Assembly: GCF_009905545.1 (NCBI RefSeq)
Contig: NZ_JAAALB010000035.1
Span: forward strand, 1-64,000
Origin: Cellulophaga sp. BC115SP
GTDB lineage: Bacteria > Bacteroidota > Bacteroidia > Cytophagales > Spirosomataceae
Length of the DNA stretch: 64,000 nucleotides
Direction: 5' to 3'
The first letter of the stretch is position 1, and every line of letters starts with the position of its first letter. Of the stretch, positions 17,075 through 24,686 are shown in pieces. The position numbers and the translations under genes are program-made. Below the pieces are notes generated by a model. It worked only from the letters and a program-made list of their open reading frames with translations, had not been told where the DNA came from and did not search any database.

Positions 17075-17741
17075 GGTTTTTCAGGTATTTAGTGATTTGA
17101 TTTTTCTTAAAATAATATACTATCCCAACCAGCATTGCTAACCCGAAAAACAGACCTGCAAGGACATACTTGAGTTCTATATCGGCAACGTAAACTCTCG
17201 TTGTATCTTCAGGAGTGAATAGCAACTCTTTGTCATATAGCAGTGGTAGACGTTTATCAAAGAACAGATTCATTTCTTTGACAGTAACTGCACCATCATC
17301 GTTGTAATCTAAATCGCTATTCCCTGAATAAGCATCTGAGCCCTTTCGATAAAGCACATAGTTCTCAGCCTTTTTGAATGCGACTGGATAATGCACCAGT
17401 GCATAAAGCTCATAGGCTGAATCAGGTGCTCCATATTGTTTAACTCGCATTCGTAAGTATTTGCGAACATAGTACAGATACTCAATCGGACTTAGCGTTT
17501 TCAAGTGATCCACTGTAGTTTGCAAATCCTTTGCTGTGGACTTTGTAATTTGAATGTACCCTACCGCACCAATACGATTCACGTTTGGATACTTCATGCT
17601 GGATTCTGCATTGAACACAAGCGTTAACCAGTTGGGGTTTTTGATACGAATTAGCGGATCGGAACAAATATCCCTAACCTCTTTTTCGAATGCGACTTTA
17701 TCGACATTCCAACCTAGTTTGTTTAGACAGATTAGGGACAT
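17037..17741 (-). CDS. Lysozyme-like wall hydrolase with EF-hand and C-terminal membrane anchor
   Basis: 234 residues. Residues about 30-130 resemble an SLT/lysozyme fold: a likely catalytic Glu46 (FNAESSMKYP) followed by RIGAVGYIQIT (56-66), the equivalent of the GxxGLMQIT block. A canonical EF-hand calcium loop follows at 145-156 (DYNDDGAVTVKE: Asp, Asn, Asp, Gly and Glu at positions 1, 3, 5, 6, 12). A transmembrane segment (about 191-210) and a basic tail end the protein. A wall enzyme held by a C-terminal anchor with a calcium site is unusual. No signal peptide. It lies in the lysis-like block. Confidence 0.7.
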   Translation of the reverse strand: MSLICLNKLGWNVDKVAFEKEVRDICSDPLIRIKNPNWLTLVFNAESSMKYPNVNRIGAVGYIQITKSTAKDLQTTVDHLKTLSPIEYLYYVRKYLRMRVKQYGAPDSAYELYALVHYPVAFKKAENYVLYRKGSDAYSGNSDLDYNDDGAVTVKEMNLFFDKRLPLLYDKELLFTPEDTTRVYVADIELKYVLAGLFFGLAMLVGIVYYFKKNQITKYLKNHVLFRKKERIQI

Positions 17742-17818
17742 TTTACAATTGTAATTTTTAAAATGTTGCGTTAATACGCTTATTTCGATGTTTTTGTGGT
17801 AAAAGTCTGAAAACTTGC

Positions 17819-17968
17819 TTAATAAGTTTTACGTTTAGGTTTTCCCCACAGCCCGAAAAAGATACCTGCTTGATAGGAAACCCATACAATCGAAATCAGA
17901 CCCGAAGCCATCGAAACGATAATGGAAGCGTATTGCAATTTTTGTGACACAAGCTCCTTTTCTTCCAT
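17819..17968 (-). CDS. 49-residue single-span membrane protein, holin candidate
   Basis: ATG at 17968, stop at 17819-17821. Charged N-terminus (MEEKELVSQK), one hydrophobic segment of about 22 residues (YASIIVSMASGLISIVWVSY) and a basic C-terminus (GKPKRKTY). It sits between a lysozyme-like gene and spanin-like genes and begins 2 bp after the stop of the next upstream gene (17971-18273). Size, topology and neighbours fit a small holin, but that is inference. Confidence 0.55.
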   Translation of the reverse strand: MEEKELVSQKLQYASIIVSMASGLISIVWVSYQAGIFFGLWGKPKRKTY

Positions 17969-17970
17969 AA

Positions 17971-18273
17971 TTATTTGGCTGTAGCAGCTAAAACGGTTAC
18001 TAATGCAGGAACAATAATCTTAGTAAGGTCGAGTACATTAGACCAAAAATCACCTCGTTTCATGAATTTCTTCTTTTTTACTGGAGCTTTTTGAGGCTTT
18101 GGCTTCTTGGAATTTCGTGGTGCTTGTGGTTGATAATCGGCTGAATCACATACGTAATTATTCTCGATGACAACCACCACACTAGGAGGTGATAAGGTAT
18201 CTTGACGGATGGTTTGTGAAAAACCTAACATCGGAATGAATCCGAATAGTAAGCAAAAGATGAGTTTTTTCAT
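17971..18273 (-). CDS. Small secreted Pro/Lys-rich protein
   Basis: 100 residues: a clear signal peptide (MKKLIFCLLFGFIPMLGFSQ) with a probable cut after the Gln/Thr-rich junction, a Pro/Lys-rich middle (about 48-72) and a hydrophobic C-terminal segment (about 82-98, LTKIIVPALVTVLAATAK). The ATG overlaps the preceding stop as TAATG. A periplasm-spanning or lysis-related role is suggested by layout and neighbours only. Confidence 0.65.
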   Translation of the reverse strand: MKKLIFCLLFGFIPMLGFSQTIRQDTLSPPSVVVVIENNYVCDSADYQPQAPRNSKKPKPQKAPVKKKKFMKRGDFWSNVLDLTKIIVPALVTVLAATAK

Positions 18274-18596
18274 TATGTTTTCAGTTGTTTAAGAATCTCA
18301 CTTACTTGACTGGACAGGTTACTAAATTGAGAATTGAATTCGGCTCTTTGTTCTTTAAGTGCTTGTTTTAACTCATTTGTACCATTTTGCTGATTTTGAG
18401 AATCTTTCTCCAGTACTGCTAATCGCTCACTTAAGGAATTGAGTCTATCTTGAATGTGCTTAATCTCTTCCTGTCTTGCATCAATGCGTTCTTTCGTTTC
18501 TTCTGTTTTAGTTCTAAAAATCCACACCACCAGAGCAACTATTCCAGATAAAATAATAGGTGTGAAAATTTGCTCATAATTAACTTGTAGTAACAT
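18273..18596 (-). CDS. Membrane-anchored coiled-coil protein, inner-membrane spanin-like
   Basis: 107 residues: an N-terminal transmembrane segment (about 11-27, FTPIILSGIVALVVWIF) followed by a long charged coiled coil to the C-terminus. This is the layout of inner-membrane spanins (Rz-like). The upstream gene, one base away, encodes a lipoprotein, which would be the matching outer-membrane partner. Spanin pairs join the two membranes at lysis. Family identity is not proven by motif. Confidence 0.6.
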   Translation of the reverse strand: MLLQVNYEQIFTPIILSGIVALVVWIFRTKTEETKERIDARQEEIKHIQDRLNSLSERLAVLEKDSQNQQNGTNELKQALKEQRAEFNSQFSNLSSQVSEILKQLKT

Positions 18597-18597
18597 A

Positions 18598-19032
18598 TTA
18601 GTGGTTAGTCGAATCGTACATTTGAGCTATCTTTCTTTTTGCCTCTTCAAAGGCTTTTTCTATTTCGCTATCTAAGCGCATGGACAATCGGTCTCTGGGT
18701 CTTCGGTATGGTTTTCTTGGTGGCGTAGATGGGTTGTGTTTTTGAGGTGTTTTTTCTTCCAACCTAGCGAATGCTGTATCTGTCGCATCAAAATAATCCA
18801 GCGTTCCAAATTCAGGGACTGTATCAATTTTGGTCAATTCCTGCACTAGTTGTTTCGCTTCGATAGAGTCTTTTTTCTTTGGTGTTTCAATGCCTAATAG
18901 ATTGTCCACTACTTGATATTGGGCATCAGAACAGGAGAGTAAACTAATACCGATGAATGAGCCAATGATTAAGAGCCTTGACTTCTTTGCTGTTGAGCTT
19001 CCAGAACTCTTGGTAGTTGAGGATGATTGCAT
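18598..19032 (-). CDS. Small lipoprotein, outer-membrane spanin candidate
   Basis: 144 residues. After about 18 Ser/Thr/Lys-rich residues comes a hydrophobic stretch ending in the lipobox LLSC (Cys about 34), so either the signal peptide has a long n-region or translation starts later. The mature part is charged, with a Pro/Arg-rich segment (PRKPYRRPRDRL) and a C-terminal helix. It lies directly before the inner-spanin-like gene. It overlaps the upstream CHAP-like gene by 88 bp. Confidence 0.6.
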   Translation of the reverse strand: MQSSSTTKSSGSSTAKKSRLLIIGSFIGISLLSCSDAQYQVVDNLLGIETPKKKDSIEAKQLVQELTKIDTVPEFGTLDYFDATDTAFARLEEKTPQKHNPSTPPRKPYRRPRDRLSMRLDSEIEKAFEEAKRKIAQMYDSTNH

Positions 19033-19582
19033 CTTGTTTTCGTCTTAGATGTGGGAAAATACCTTGTTTCCTTCGTTTGGGGTCGTAGGGAGAGCCCGTA
19101 TTAAAGCCTCCAGTACGAAACCTTGTTTTGTCACCTGCAATATTCCATTGGGTTACGACCTCAACGTGCCATTGGTTTTTTGACCAATTGAAAAGAGCTA
19201 CATCACCTTTTACGACAGGCTCACTATTAACAGCTTTGCCATGTTGTCGTTTGATAGCTGAATGTCTTAACCATGACAGCGCTCGTGGGGTGGCTTTTAC
19301 AGGAAGCCTGTTACACTTACCAATGTAGATAATTCCACTTGAGCAATAGGCTGAACCTTTTGGTGCACCTGCCGTTTTGTTGATTTTGTCAATGAGAAAG
19401 CCTCTATTGTTGGGTCTTTCCAGATTGTTATAGAGGCTTTTCATCGTGTCTACTACAGCCTGTCTAATCAGGAATTGGTGATTGGACTGGCTAAATACAT
19501 GATGGCAAATGAGAAAGCTTTGGCATATACCAAATACAAGGCTTGCTTTACTTGGAATTCGTCTGAGCAATTGAGAAACCAT
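18944..19582 (-). CDS. CHAP-like peptidoglycan amidase/endopeptidase
   Basis: 212 residues. Residues about 60-155 show the CHAP/NlpC order: a helix with ERPNNRGFLIDKINK, catalytic Cys in GSAYCSSG (about 80) and His in NQWHVEVV (about 138), preceded by the KGDVALFNW strand typical of CHAP domains. A possible signal peptide (VFGICQSFLICHHVFS) precedes it if the ATG at 19582 is used, at the cost of 115 bp of overlap with the upstream gene; the ATG at 19444 is the alternative. It would cleave stem peptides and is the likely lysis amidase. Confidence 0.7.
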   Translation of the reverse strand: MVSQLLRRIPSKASLVFGICQSFLICHHVFSQSNHQFLIRQAVVDTMKSLYNNLERPNNRGFLIDKINKTAGAPKGSAYCSSGIIYIGKCNRLPVKATPRALSWLRHSAIKRQHGKAVNSEPVVKGDVALFNWSKNQWHVEVVTQWNIAGDKTRFRTGGFNTGSPYDPKRRKQGIFPHLRRKQDAIILNYQEFWKLNSKEVKALNHWLIHRY

Positions 19583-20202
19583 TTCGATATTAAGTTATGT
19601 TCGGGTGCTTCGTGGTTGTTTCTGAATCGGTACACAACGCTCCAGTTGATCAGCAAGGAGACGTCTACAATGAGCCACATAATCGACCAGTGATTAAGCT
19701 TGATAATAAAGTCAATCCAAGCCGATCGCACTGCCATTGAGATGTCTGTTCCCTCAAGCTTGACAAGGTGGTTGAGATAGCTTGAAATAGCAAAGAGTGC
19801 CAAAGTGAATAATGTTGTAAGAATCCATCGTCTTGCTACCGAATACCCTTTGCCAAAGAATGGCTCAGTGGGTAGTTCAACTACTTCATCTTCTAATTCT
19901 TCACCATCAATCTGGATTTCATTTGCCAGCTTTTTAGCATCCTCAGCAAATCCCTTGAGCGTTTCTGCCTTTGTGAGATTTCCTGCTAGTGCTTCTTGCC
20001 TTGACTGAGCCATGAAGGTTGCAACGTTGTCGAGAAGAGCCTGCCTTTCATCTATTTTTTGCTGTTTCTCAGCTTCTTTTTGTTCTTGTTGCAGTTGTTC
20101 GACTCGTTGCAACTCTAGCTCAGCATCTTGCCTTTTCTTCTCCGCTTGTGCCTTGAGTTCGTTGATATTGATATTTTTATCCAAATTCTTTCCCATTGCC
20201 AT
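19468..20202 (-). CDS. Coiled-coil protein with several membrane segments
   Basis: 244 residues: a highly charged N-terminal coiled coil (about 12-100, many Gln/Glu/Lys), then two or three transmembrane segments (about 125-145, 168-190 and possibly 222-240). No known motif. A cytoplasmic coiled coil plus membrane bundle suggests a membrane assembly factor or structural membrane protein of the element. Confidence 0.65.
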   Translation of the reverse strand: MAMGKNLDKNININELKAQAEKKRQDAELELQRVEQLQQEQKEAEKQQKIDERQALLDNVATFMAQSRQEALAGNLTKAETLKGFAEDAKKLANEIQIDGEELEDEVVELPTEPFFGKGYSVARRWILTTLFTLALFAISSYLNHLVKLEGTDISMAVRSAWIDFIIKLNHWSIMWLIVDVSLLINWSVVYRFRNNHEAPEHNLISKWFLNCSDEFQVKQALYLVYAKAFSFAIMYLASPITNS

Positions 20203-20211
20203 TTTGAGGGG

Positions 20212-20445
20212 TTAATTTTTGAATGATGATAGGGCAAACTTCATTGCCCAAAACATGAGGAATGCTAAAATGATAGCAAAACCTCCGAGTGCCAGAAACA
20301 AATAGAATGCGATATTCTTGATTGTTTCAGTTTCCATCTCTACGTTGGTATTCACGGTGATTTCAGGCTTTTTCTTGCCCGTAATAAAATCCTTGATTTC
20401 GTCTGTAGAAAGGATGTTGGCAAGAGTATCTAAGATGTTCGCCAT
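20212..20445 (-). CDS. Small tail-anchored membrane protein
   Basis: 77 residues: acidic/polar head, one transmembrane segment near the C-terminus (about 47-68, AFYLFLALGGFAIILAFLMFWA) and a short tail. The ATG overlaps the preceding stop (TAATG). Function unknown; similar in design to its neighbours. Confidence 0.65.
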   Translation of the reverse strand: MANILDTLANILSTDEIKDFITGKKKPEITVNTNVEMETETIKNIAFYLFLALGGFAIILAFLMFWAMKFALSSFKN

Positions 20446-20918
20446 TACTTTGCCTTGAGTTTTGTGAGCCTAGTAAGTACACTGTCGTATGCTGCTGCGG
20501 AATAGAGTTTGTGCTCAATAAACTCTGTTAAGAACGTCCCGTCTTTGAAGTATTTTCGGTTGTAGTCGTTAGCTATCCAAATCAACTCTTTATCGGTCAA
20601 CTCCTTGAGAATATGACACAAATCACGCATTTCGCCATACCATACCTTGCTATACCATGCCGTAAAATAGCTGTGAGCCTGTTCTACAATTACTTTTCCT
20701 GTGGTCTTTGTCCATTCCTCGAAGACTGACTTCTCCTGAGCCGTTGGAGGCTGGTATTCAGGAGATGGGGCATCACTTGGAGGAGTGTTTAAGCCTTTGT
20801 CTTTACCAAGATTGAAAATAAAGTATCCAATAAGACCAATGGGAACAAGGAATAAAAGGATGGCTGTAATGGGCTTTGTGACCAACAAGGTCTTATACCA
20901 GTTTAGCTTTTCTTTCAT
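20445..20918 (-). CDS. N-terminally anchored membrane protein
   Basis: The ATG at 20918 gives 157 residues with a basic start and one transmembrane segment (about 16-34, ITAILLFLVPIGLIGYFIF), a Pro-rich linker (about 42-62) and a helical C-terminal domain (about 65-157) with several Trp/Tyr. The longer frame to 20987 would overlap the upstream gene by 95 bp; the chosen start overlaps by 26 bp. Unknown function. Confidence 0.65.
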   Translation of the reverse strand: MKEKLNWYKTLLVTKPITAILLFLVPIGLIGYFIFNLGKDKGLNTPPSDAPSPEYQPPTAQEKSVFEEWTKTTGKVIVEQAHSYFTAWYSKVWYGEMRDLCHILKELTDKELIWIANDYNRKYFKDGTFLTEFIEHKLYSAAAYDSVLTRLTKLKAK

Positions 20919-21696
20919 TTTTTTTGTCTTTATAAGCACGATACATAGAATAGAAGAACAGACTAAAAAGCAAAAAGAAAAAGCCATACAGCGCTACTTT
21001 CAAAATCCCAGCTCCAGTTGAATCCGAAACCCCTGATTGAGGGTCATCATCTTGAGTAACAATCACAGAGCTTGACTCACCAGAGGAATCAACTTTAGGT
21101 AAAGCCTTGGCTTGTGGTTTGCTATACGATACATAATCACTAGCGACCCAGCCGATGGCCTTTCCTTTGGCATCAAATACCTTTAAAAAGGTAATGGTCA
21201 GGTACTTCTTAGTGCTTTTATCGGTGTATCCTACAATGTTACCGTAGTTTACAATTTTCAGCTCTTTTTTAAGCGTATTAGCTTCTGGTCGAAGTTTTAC
21301 CCCTGAGGTGGTATTGCAATACAAAGGGGCTAGCTCCGTCTTTTCATCTGCTTTAGGTTGTTCACCATTATCTGCAAATTCAATCTCAGTAGGTTTGAAC
21401 CAGAGATAGGTTAGGTACTTTTGGTTGACCGCATCGACCAACAATGGTTCGTCCAAATCTATAGCAGTGTAGGCAACCGTTTTCTTCGAGGTTTTATCTA
21501 CTACCGTAGTAGTTTGTCTAATCCTTCCTAACAAAGCGCCTTTGGGATACGTAATCACGCTTGGTTTGGCATCGGAAAAAATGAATGTCAAACCGTAAGC
21601 GGTTGTAGCAGAGACTTTCACCAGCCTTCCTTGAGCCTGCCGAGTGTCAGCAGTGGTCAAGGTGGTGAGATAATCGAGAAAGTTCATACTATTCAT
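20893..21696 (-). CDS. Tail-anchored protein with bacterial SH3-like domain
   Basis: 267 residues: an N-terminal beta-rich domain (1-115), an SH3b-like domain (about 120-190; GVKLRPEANTLKKELKIV and GWVASDYVSY match the usual VNVRSGPST and GWVHSSYL positions), a Ser/Asp linker, a transmembrane segment (about 230-250) and a basic tail. SH3b domains often bind peptidoglycan, so the head may contact the cell wall. It overlaps the neighbouring 60-residue gene by 8 bp. Confidence 0.7.
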   Translation of the reverse strand: MNSMNFLDYLTTLTTADTRQAQGRLVKVSATTAYGLTFIFSDAKPSVITYPKGALLGRIRQTTTVVDKTSKKTVAYTAIDLDEPLLVDAVNQKYLTYLWFKPTEIEFADNGEQPKADEKTELAPLYCNTTSGVKLRPEANTLKKELKIVNYGNIVGYTDKSTKKYLTITFLKVFDAKGKAIGWVASDYVSYSKPQAKALPKVDSSGESSSVIVTQDDDPQSGVSDSTGAGILKVALYGFFFLLFSLFFYSMYRAYKDKKNERKAKLV

Positions 21697-21871
21697 CCTT
21701 TTTTAGTTTGGGGAAAAGTTTTGAAAAAAGCTTAGAAAAACCTCTTACACCAAAAACTACGATGGTTACAAAGAGCGCCATGAAAATTGCGCCAATTACG
21801 AAGTCAATGAACGTGTAAGCTTTTTCCTTAGCTTCTTCCTTTAGTGTTTCCCTTACTTCATCTTTAGTCAT
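21689..21871 (-). CDS. Small single-span membrane protein
   Basis: 60 residues: a charged N-terminal helix (KDEVRETLKEEAKEKA), one transmembrane segment (about 22-44) and a basic/acidic tail (KLFSKLFPKLKKDE). It begins after the strong hairpin at 21911-21945 and overlaps the next gene by 8 bp. Function unknown. Confidence 0.65.
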   Translation of the reverse strand: MTKDEVRETLKEEAKEKAYTFIDFVIGAIFMALFVTIVVFGVRGFSKLFSKLFPKLKKDE

Positions 21872-21910
21872 AGTGAGAAGATTTAAGGGTGAGAGAGCAA
21901 AGTCTTAGAA

Positions 21911-21945
21911 AATCAGGAGAGTACTTTGCTGACTCTCCTGATTTC
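21911..21945. terminator. Strong hairpin downstream of a candidate abundant protein gene
   Basis: A perfect 13-bp stem, AAATCAGGAGAGT (21911-21923) with ACTCTCCTGATTT (21933-21945), nine-base loop, in the gap between the stop of 21967-22584 and the start of 21689-21871. It could partly terminate minus-strand transcription or protect the 3' end of the upstream message. Confidence 0.55.
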
Positions 21946-21966
21946 AAATTTTTCTACTAGTATCTT

Positions 21967-22584
21967 TTACTTGTCAATGGGCTTCTTTTTCTTTCCGCCA
22001 AAGAGTTTTTTAGCGACATATACACCACCAACGATAATCACAGCACCAATGCCTGCTGCCCAATACCAAGCCATTCCTAAAATAGTTTTAGTGGTTGCGT
22101 CCGTAGAAGCGTTAGCAGTGCCAGGATTATTGCTTGAGCCAGAGCCACTGCCAGAGCCATTGCCAGAACCTGAATCAGATGAGCCTCCAGAAGTGTCTGT
22201 AATTTTTGTGACTGAAGTGATAGTAGTATCACCTAAAGCTGTTGCATTCGTGCTAGTGAAAAGGACTTGAGATGAACCAAAAATATTGGCTACTACTGTA
22301 TTTTCAAGTGCGCCAATTTCTGATTTATCAGCAAATTTACCTGCAATCTCAGCGCTTGCTCCCAAAATCGTTAAGAATTCCTTCGATTGGAAAAACCATT
22401 TTTTGGAAGGGTTAAAGTTAGGACGTGGGTCAAAAACAATAACAACAGGATCCGTAATGTTTGCTACCTTCAAGGCAGCGACTTGGTAATTTACCGCAGC
22501 ATCATTTGCATCGGTTGAAGTGAAAATAAGCTCACCTTCTTTAATGTCTGTCGAAGGGTGCTTTTTGTTGAATGTTAAAGCCAT
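21967..22584 (-). CDS. Candidate abundant tail-anchored virion or surface protein
   Basis: 205 residues: a beta-rich head (1-128, many Thr/Val/Ala/Asn), a Gly/Ser linker of about 30 residues (130-165), a transmembrane segment (about 172-190, WYWAAGIGAVIIVGGVYVA) and a lysine-rich tail. The gene stands apart: 150 bp of non-coding sequence upstream with CACTCTCA near the start, and a strong hairpin downstream. Such isolation between its own leader and hairpin is typical of a highly expressed structural gene. No family recognised. Confidence 0.65.
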   Translation of the reverse strand: MALTFNKKHPSTDIKEGELIFTSTDANDAAVNYQVAALKVANITDPVVIVFDPRPNFNPSKKWFFQSKEFLTILGASAEIAGKFADKSEIGALENTVVANIFGSSQVLFTSTNATALGDTTITSVTKITDTSGGSSDSGSGNGSGSGSGSSNNPGTANASTDATTKTILGMAWYWAAGIGAVIIVGGVYVAKKLFGGKKKKPIDK

Positions 22585-22734
22585 TTTGCTATGTATTAAT
22601 TTAAAATGAGAGTGAATTCGTGTTTGCTTTAGGTTACAAAGGTTGTTGGACTCGTTTAAATCTTGACGCTAGTTTTTACTGAAATACGTTCGAATTCACT
22701 CGAATACGATGTAGTTGGCAAAAGTGCGATGGTA

Positions 22735-23019
22735 TTAGCTCTTATACTTTCGATTTTTAATTTTACTAATCCATTCAAGCCACTGGATAAATCTTCCTTC
22801 TTCCTTCATTGAGTTGATTTCGAAGTCTGAGGGATTGAGTTCTCTACAGAGATGTACGACCCATGCAGGCAAACATTTTCCTTTATAATCGTTCAAGTCT
22901 AGTTGATATTCATGCAATAGATAATCCCCATAAACCGCCATCAAATCCATGTAGGACCTTAAATGCAGGTTATGTTCCTTCGCTAATGTTGAAAGATAAA
23001 CTAGGTCTTTACGTGACAC
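22735..23019 (-). CDS. Unknown small soluble protein
   Basis: 94 residues, mostly helical, Leu/Tyr/Trp-rich, no membrane segment (KEHNLHLRSYMDLMAVYGDY; QWLEWISKIKNRKYKS). It closes the operon that includes the ATPase; 2 bp separate it from the membrane protein upstream. Unknown role. Confidence 0.6.
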   Translation of the reverse strand: MSRKDLVYLSTLAKEHNLHLRSYMDLMAVYGDYLLHEYQLDLNDYKGKCLPAWVVHLCRELNPSDFEINSMKEEGRFIQWLEWISKIKNRKYKS

Positions 23020-23021
23020 GA

Positions 23022-23486
23022 TTACTTGTATAGGTTTCTGATATAGTGATGAATATTGAAATCGGATTGTTCTATAATATCAACATCTTGCCAGTCGTCA
23101 TGGTATTCAGGGGGAATCCAGAAATAGCCCAAATAGTTAATTCTAAATCGTCTATTACAAGGTGTTCTGAATTCCCTAAGAATAGCCCTTTGCGCTCCAA
23201 TTTGGTCATATTCCTTGTTTTTGATTTTTCGAGCAACCTCCAAAACCTCGTCTAGCTTAGTTGTGGTGGATGTAGGGGAACAATCTCCAAGGGCTTGATT
23301 CGAGCTCTGTTGATTCTTTTTTTTTTGAGCTTCTTGAATGATTTGTTTTTCTCTATCCTCAAGGTCTTTTTTCGTGACATTCTTGCTGATAAGCTTCAAA
23401 AAGACATAGATTCCTAACAGCGTACCCAAACTAATAGCAGTTACCAGAATACAAAAGGTAAAAAAGTAGAATCCAAAGTTTTTCAT
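23022..23486 (-). CDS. N-terminally anchored partner of the ATPase
   Basis: 154 residues: one transmembrane segment at the N-terminus (about 7-29), a Lys/Gln/Glu-rich helix (about 38-60) and an Asp/Tyr/Trp-rich C-terminal domain. Its ATG overlaps the stop of the ATPase gene (4 bp), so the two are coupled. A membrane protein next to an assembly ATPase recalls filamentous-phage pI/Zot proteins, where ATPase and membrane part are one chain; a split version is a possibility, not a finding. Confidence 0.65.
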   Translation of the reverse strand: MKNFGFYFFTFCILVTAISLGTLLGIYVFLKLISKNVTKKDLEDREKQIIQEAQKKKNQQSSNQALGDCSPTSTTTKLDEVLEVARKIKNKEYDQIGAQRAILREFRTPCNRRFRINYLGYFWIPPEYHDDWQDVDIIEQSDFNIHHYIRNLYK

Positions 23487-24310
23487 AAATCAATTATTTG
23501 GTCTTGTAACAGAAGGTATTCGTGCCCACTTTCATCCGTGGCGAGAAAGTATCCATGATCCTCTTTGAAAATTAGATTTTCGTTCGGTAGAAGTATCCTA
23601 TAAGCCAAGTTCATTTTATTAGGAAATGTCCTTTCTTTATTCTCCCAAGTGACTTCTTTTTGCGCTTGTATGTACAAATCACGTGGGTAAATATCATCCG
23701 AAAACTTCTGTTCATTAGACTGTTTGACAATGGCTCGTTGGAAATACTGCCAAAACGAGGGTGGCACGTACTTGTATTGATGATAGATAAGAAAGACATC
23801 GTTACAATTGATTCTATTGTACGCCAAGAGGTCAATATACTGAGGAAAGTTTCTTACGTTCCCCGTTATACGAGAGCCCACATCGTCGAGTATGGTGATG
23901 GCATTCTTCAAGGTGAGTGCCTCCTGACAAAAGTCCTGAACCCTTTTGCCTCTATCTCTTACCACTGCCCAGCAGTAATAATCCTCCTTACTAGCACCAT
24001 AGCTTTGAATTTCATCGACTGTAATGACTTTGTAATTTGGTAGTACAAAGTTGGGATTAATGAAACCTATGGCTTTTCGGATACCTGCTGGCTCAAAAGA
24101 CTCATGCCACATGGGGTCAAAAATCAGTACCTTTTTGATAAGTTTCTTCTGCATTGCCATTGCTTGAATGATATAGGCAAGCTGAAGCACTGTTGTGGTC
24201 TTTGCAGTTTTTTGAGCACCCACAACAAGCCAGTTAAGGGCTTGTTGCTCAGCATTAGGAGGACTATTGGACAAAGCTTCTTGAATGCGCTTGTACAAAT
24301 GATAATCCAT
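23483..24310 (-). CDS. FtsK/A32/Zot-like P-loop ATPase (packaging or assembly)
   Basis: 275 residues. Walker A is GAQKTAKTT (about 32-40), with Ala at the usual second Gly; Walker B is AITILDDVGSR (about 137-147), with two acidic residues. Further on, VFLIYHQYKYVPPSFWQYFQ places a Gln after a strand, matching the sensor-like motif of FtsK/HerA-type packaging ATPases and Zot proteins, followed by the usual disordered-to-helix segment. This family packages genomes in tailless membrane viruses or drives extrusion of filamentous phage. No terminase is present, so this is the best genome-packaging or assembly motor of the element. Confidence 0.75.
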   Translation of the reverse strand: MDYHLYKRIQEALSNSPPNAEQQALNWLVVGAQKTAKTTTVLQLAYIIQAMAMQKKLIKKVLIFDPMWHESFEPAGIRKAIGFINPNFVLPNYKVITVDEIQSYGASKEDYYCWAVVRDRGKRVQDFCQEALTLKNAITILDDVGSRITGNVRNFPQYIDLLAYNRINCNDVFLIYHQYKYVPPSFWQYFQRAIVKQSNEQKFSDDIYPRDLYIQAQKEVTWENKERTFPNKMNLAYRILLPNENLIFKEDHGYFLATDESGHEYLLLQDQIIDL

Positions 24311-24317
24311 AATTGTA

Positions 24318-24626
24318 TTAGCTACCGAGTAGCTGGTTTTTGAGTTCTTGTCGGAATACTCTTGGTACTGACTCTAAAATAGTATCAATATTAGTTTCGA
24401 AGAATTCTTTGGTTTCATTTGACCATTTTTCGAAACATTGATTGATTGCCTCTCTGACTTGCTCAGGGGAGTGCTTTTCAACATCATACTCCAAATGTTT
24501 AATTTTATTGGCAGTGACTATCACACAAACACCACTTTCGTGTTTATGATACACTTCCATATTGATACAATGCTCCTGAATGGCTTTTGTTTTTTCTTGC
24601 AGGGCTGATGGGTCTAATCCAAACAT
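24318..24626 (-). CDS. Unknown small protein
   Basis: 102 residues, soluble, acidic, Cys/His-containing (EHCINMEVYHKHESGVCVIV). Helical N- and C-terminal parts with a central strand pair. It lies 7 bp before the ATPase gene and is probably co-transcribed. No family recognised. Confidence 0.6.
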   Translation of the reverse strand: MFGLDPSALQEKTKAIQEHCINMEVYHKHESGVCVIVTANKIKHLEYDVEKHSPEQVREAINQCFEKWSNETKEFFETNIDTILESVPRVFRQELKNQLLGS

Positions 24627-24686
24627 AGTTTTTAGCTTAAAAGTCTTGTTAAAATGATTTCGATGAATTGTCCAAGCTTCTCCATG

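Noticed and set aside
23483-24310. P-loop ATPase as a ParA partition protein
   Set aside because: Walker A lacks the KGGxGKT form, the double-Asp Walker B and later Gln motif fit FtsK/Zot-like ATPases better, and a ParB is not adjacent.
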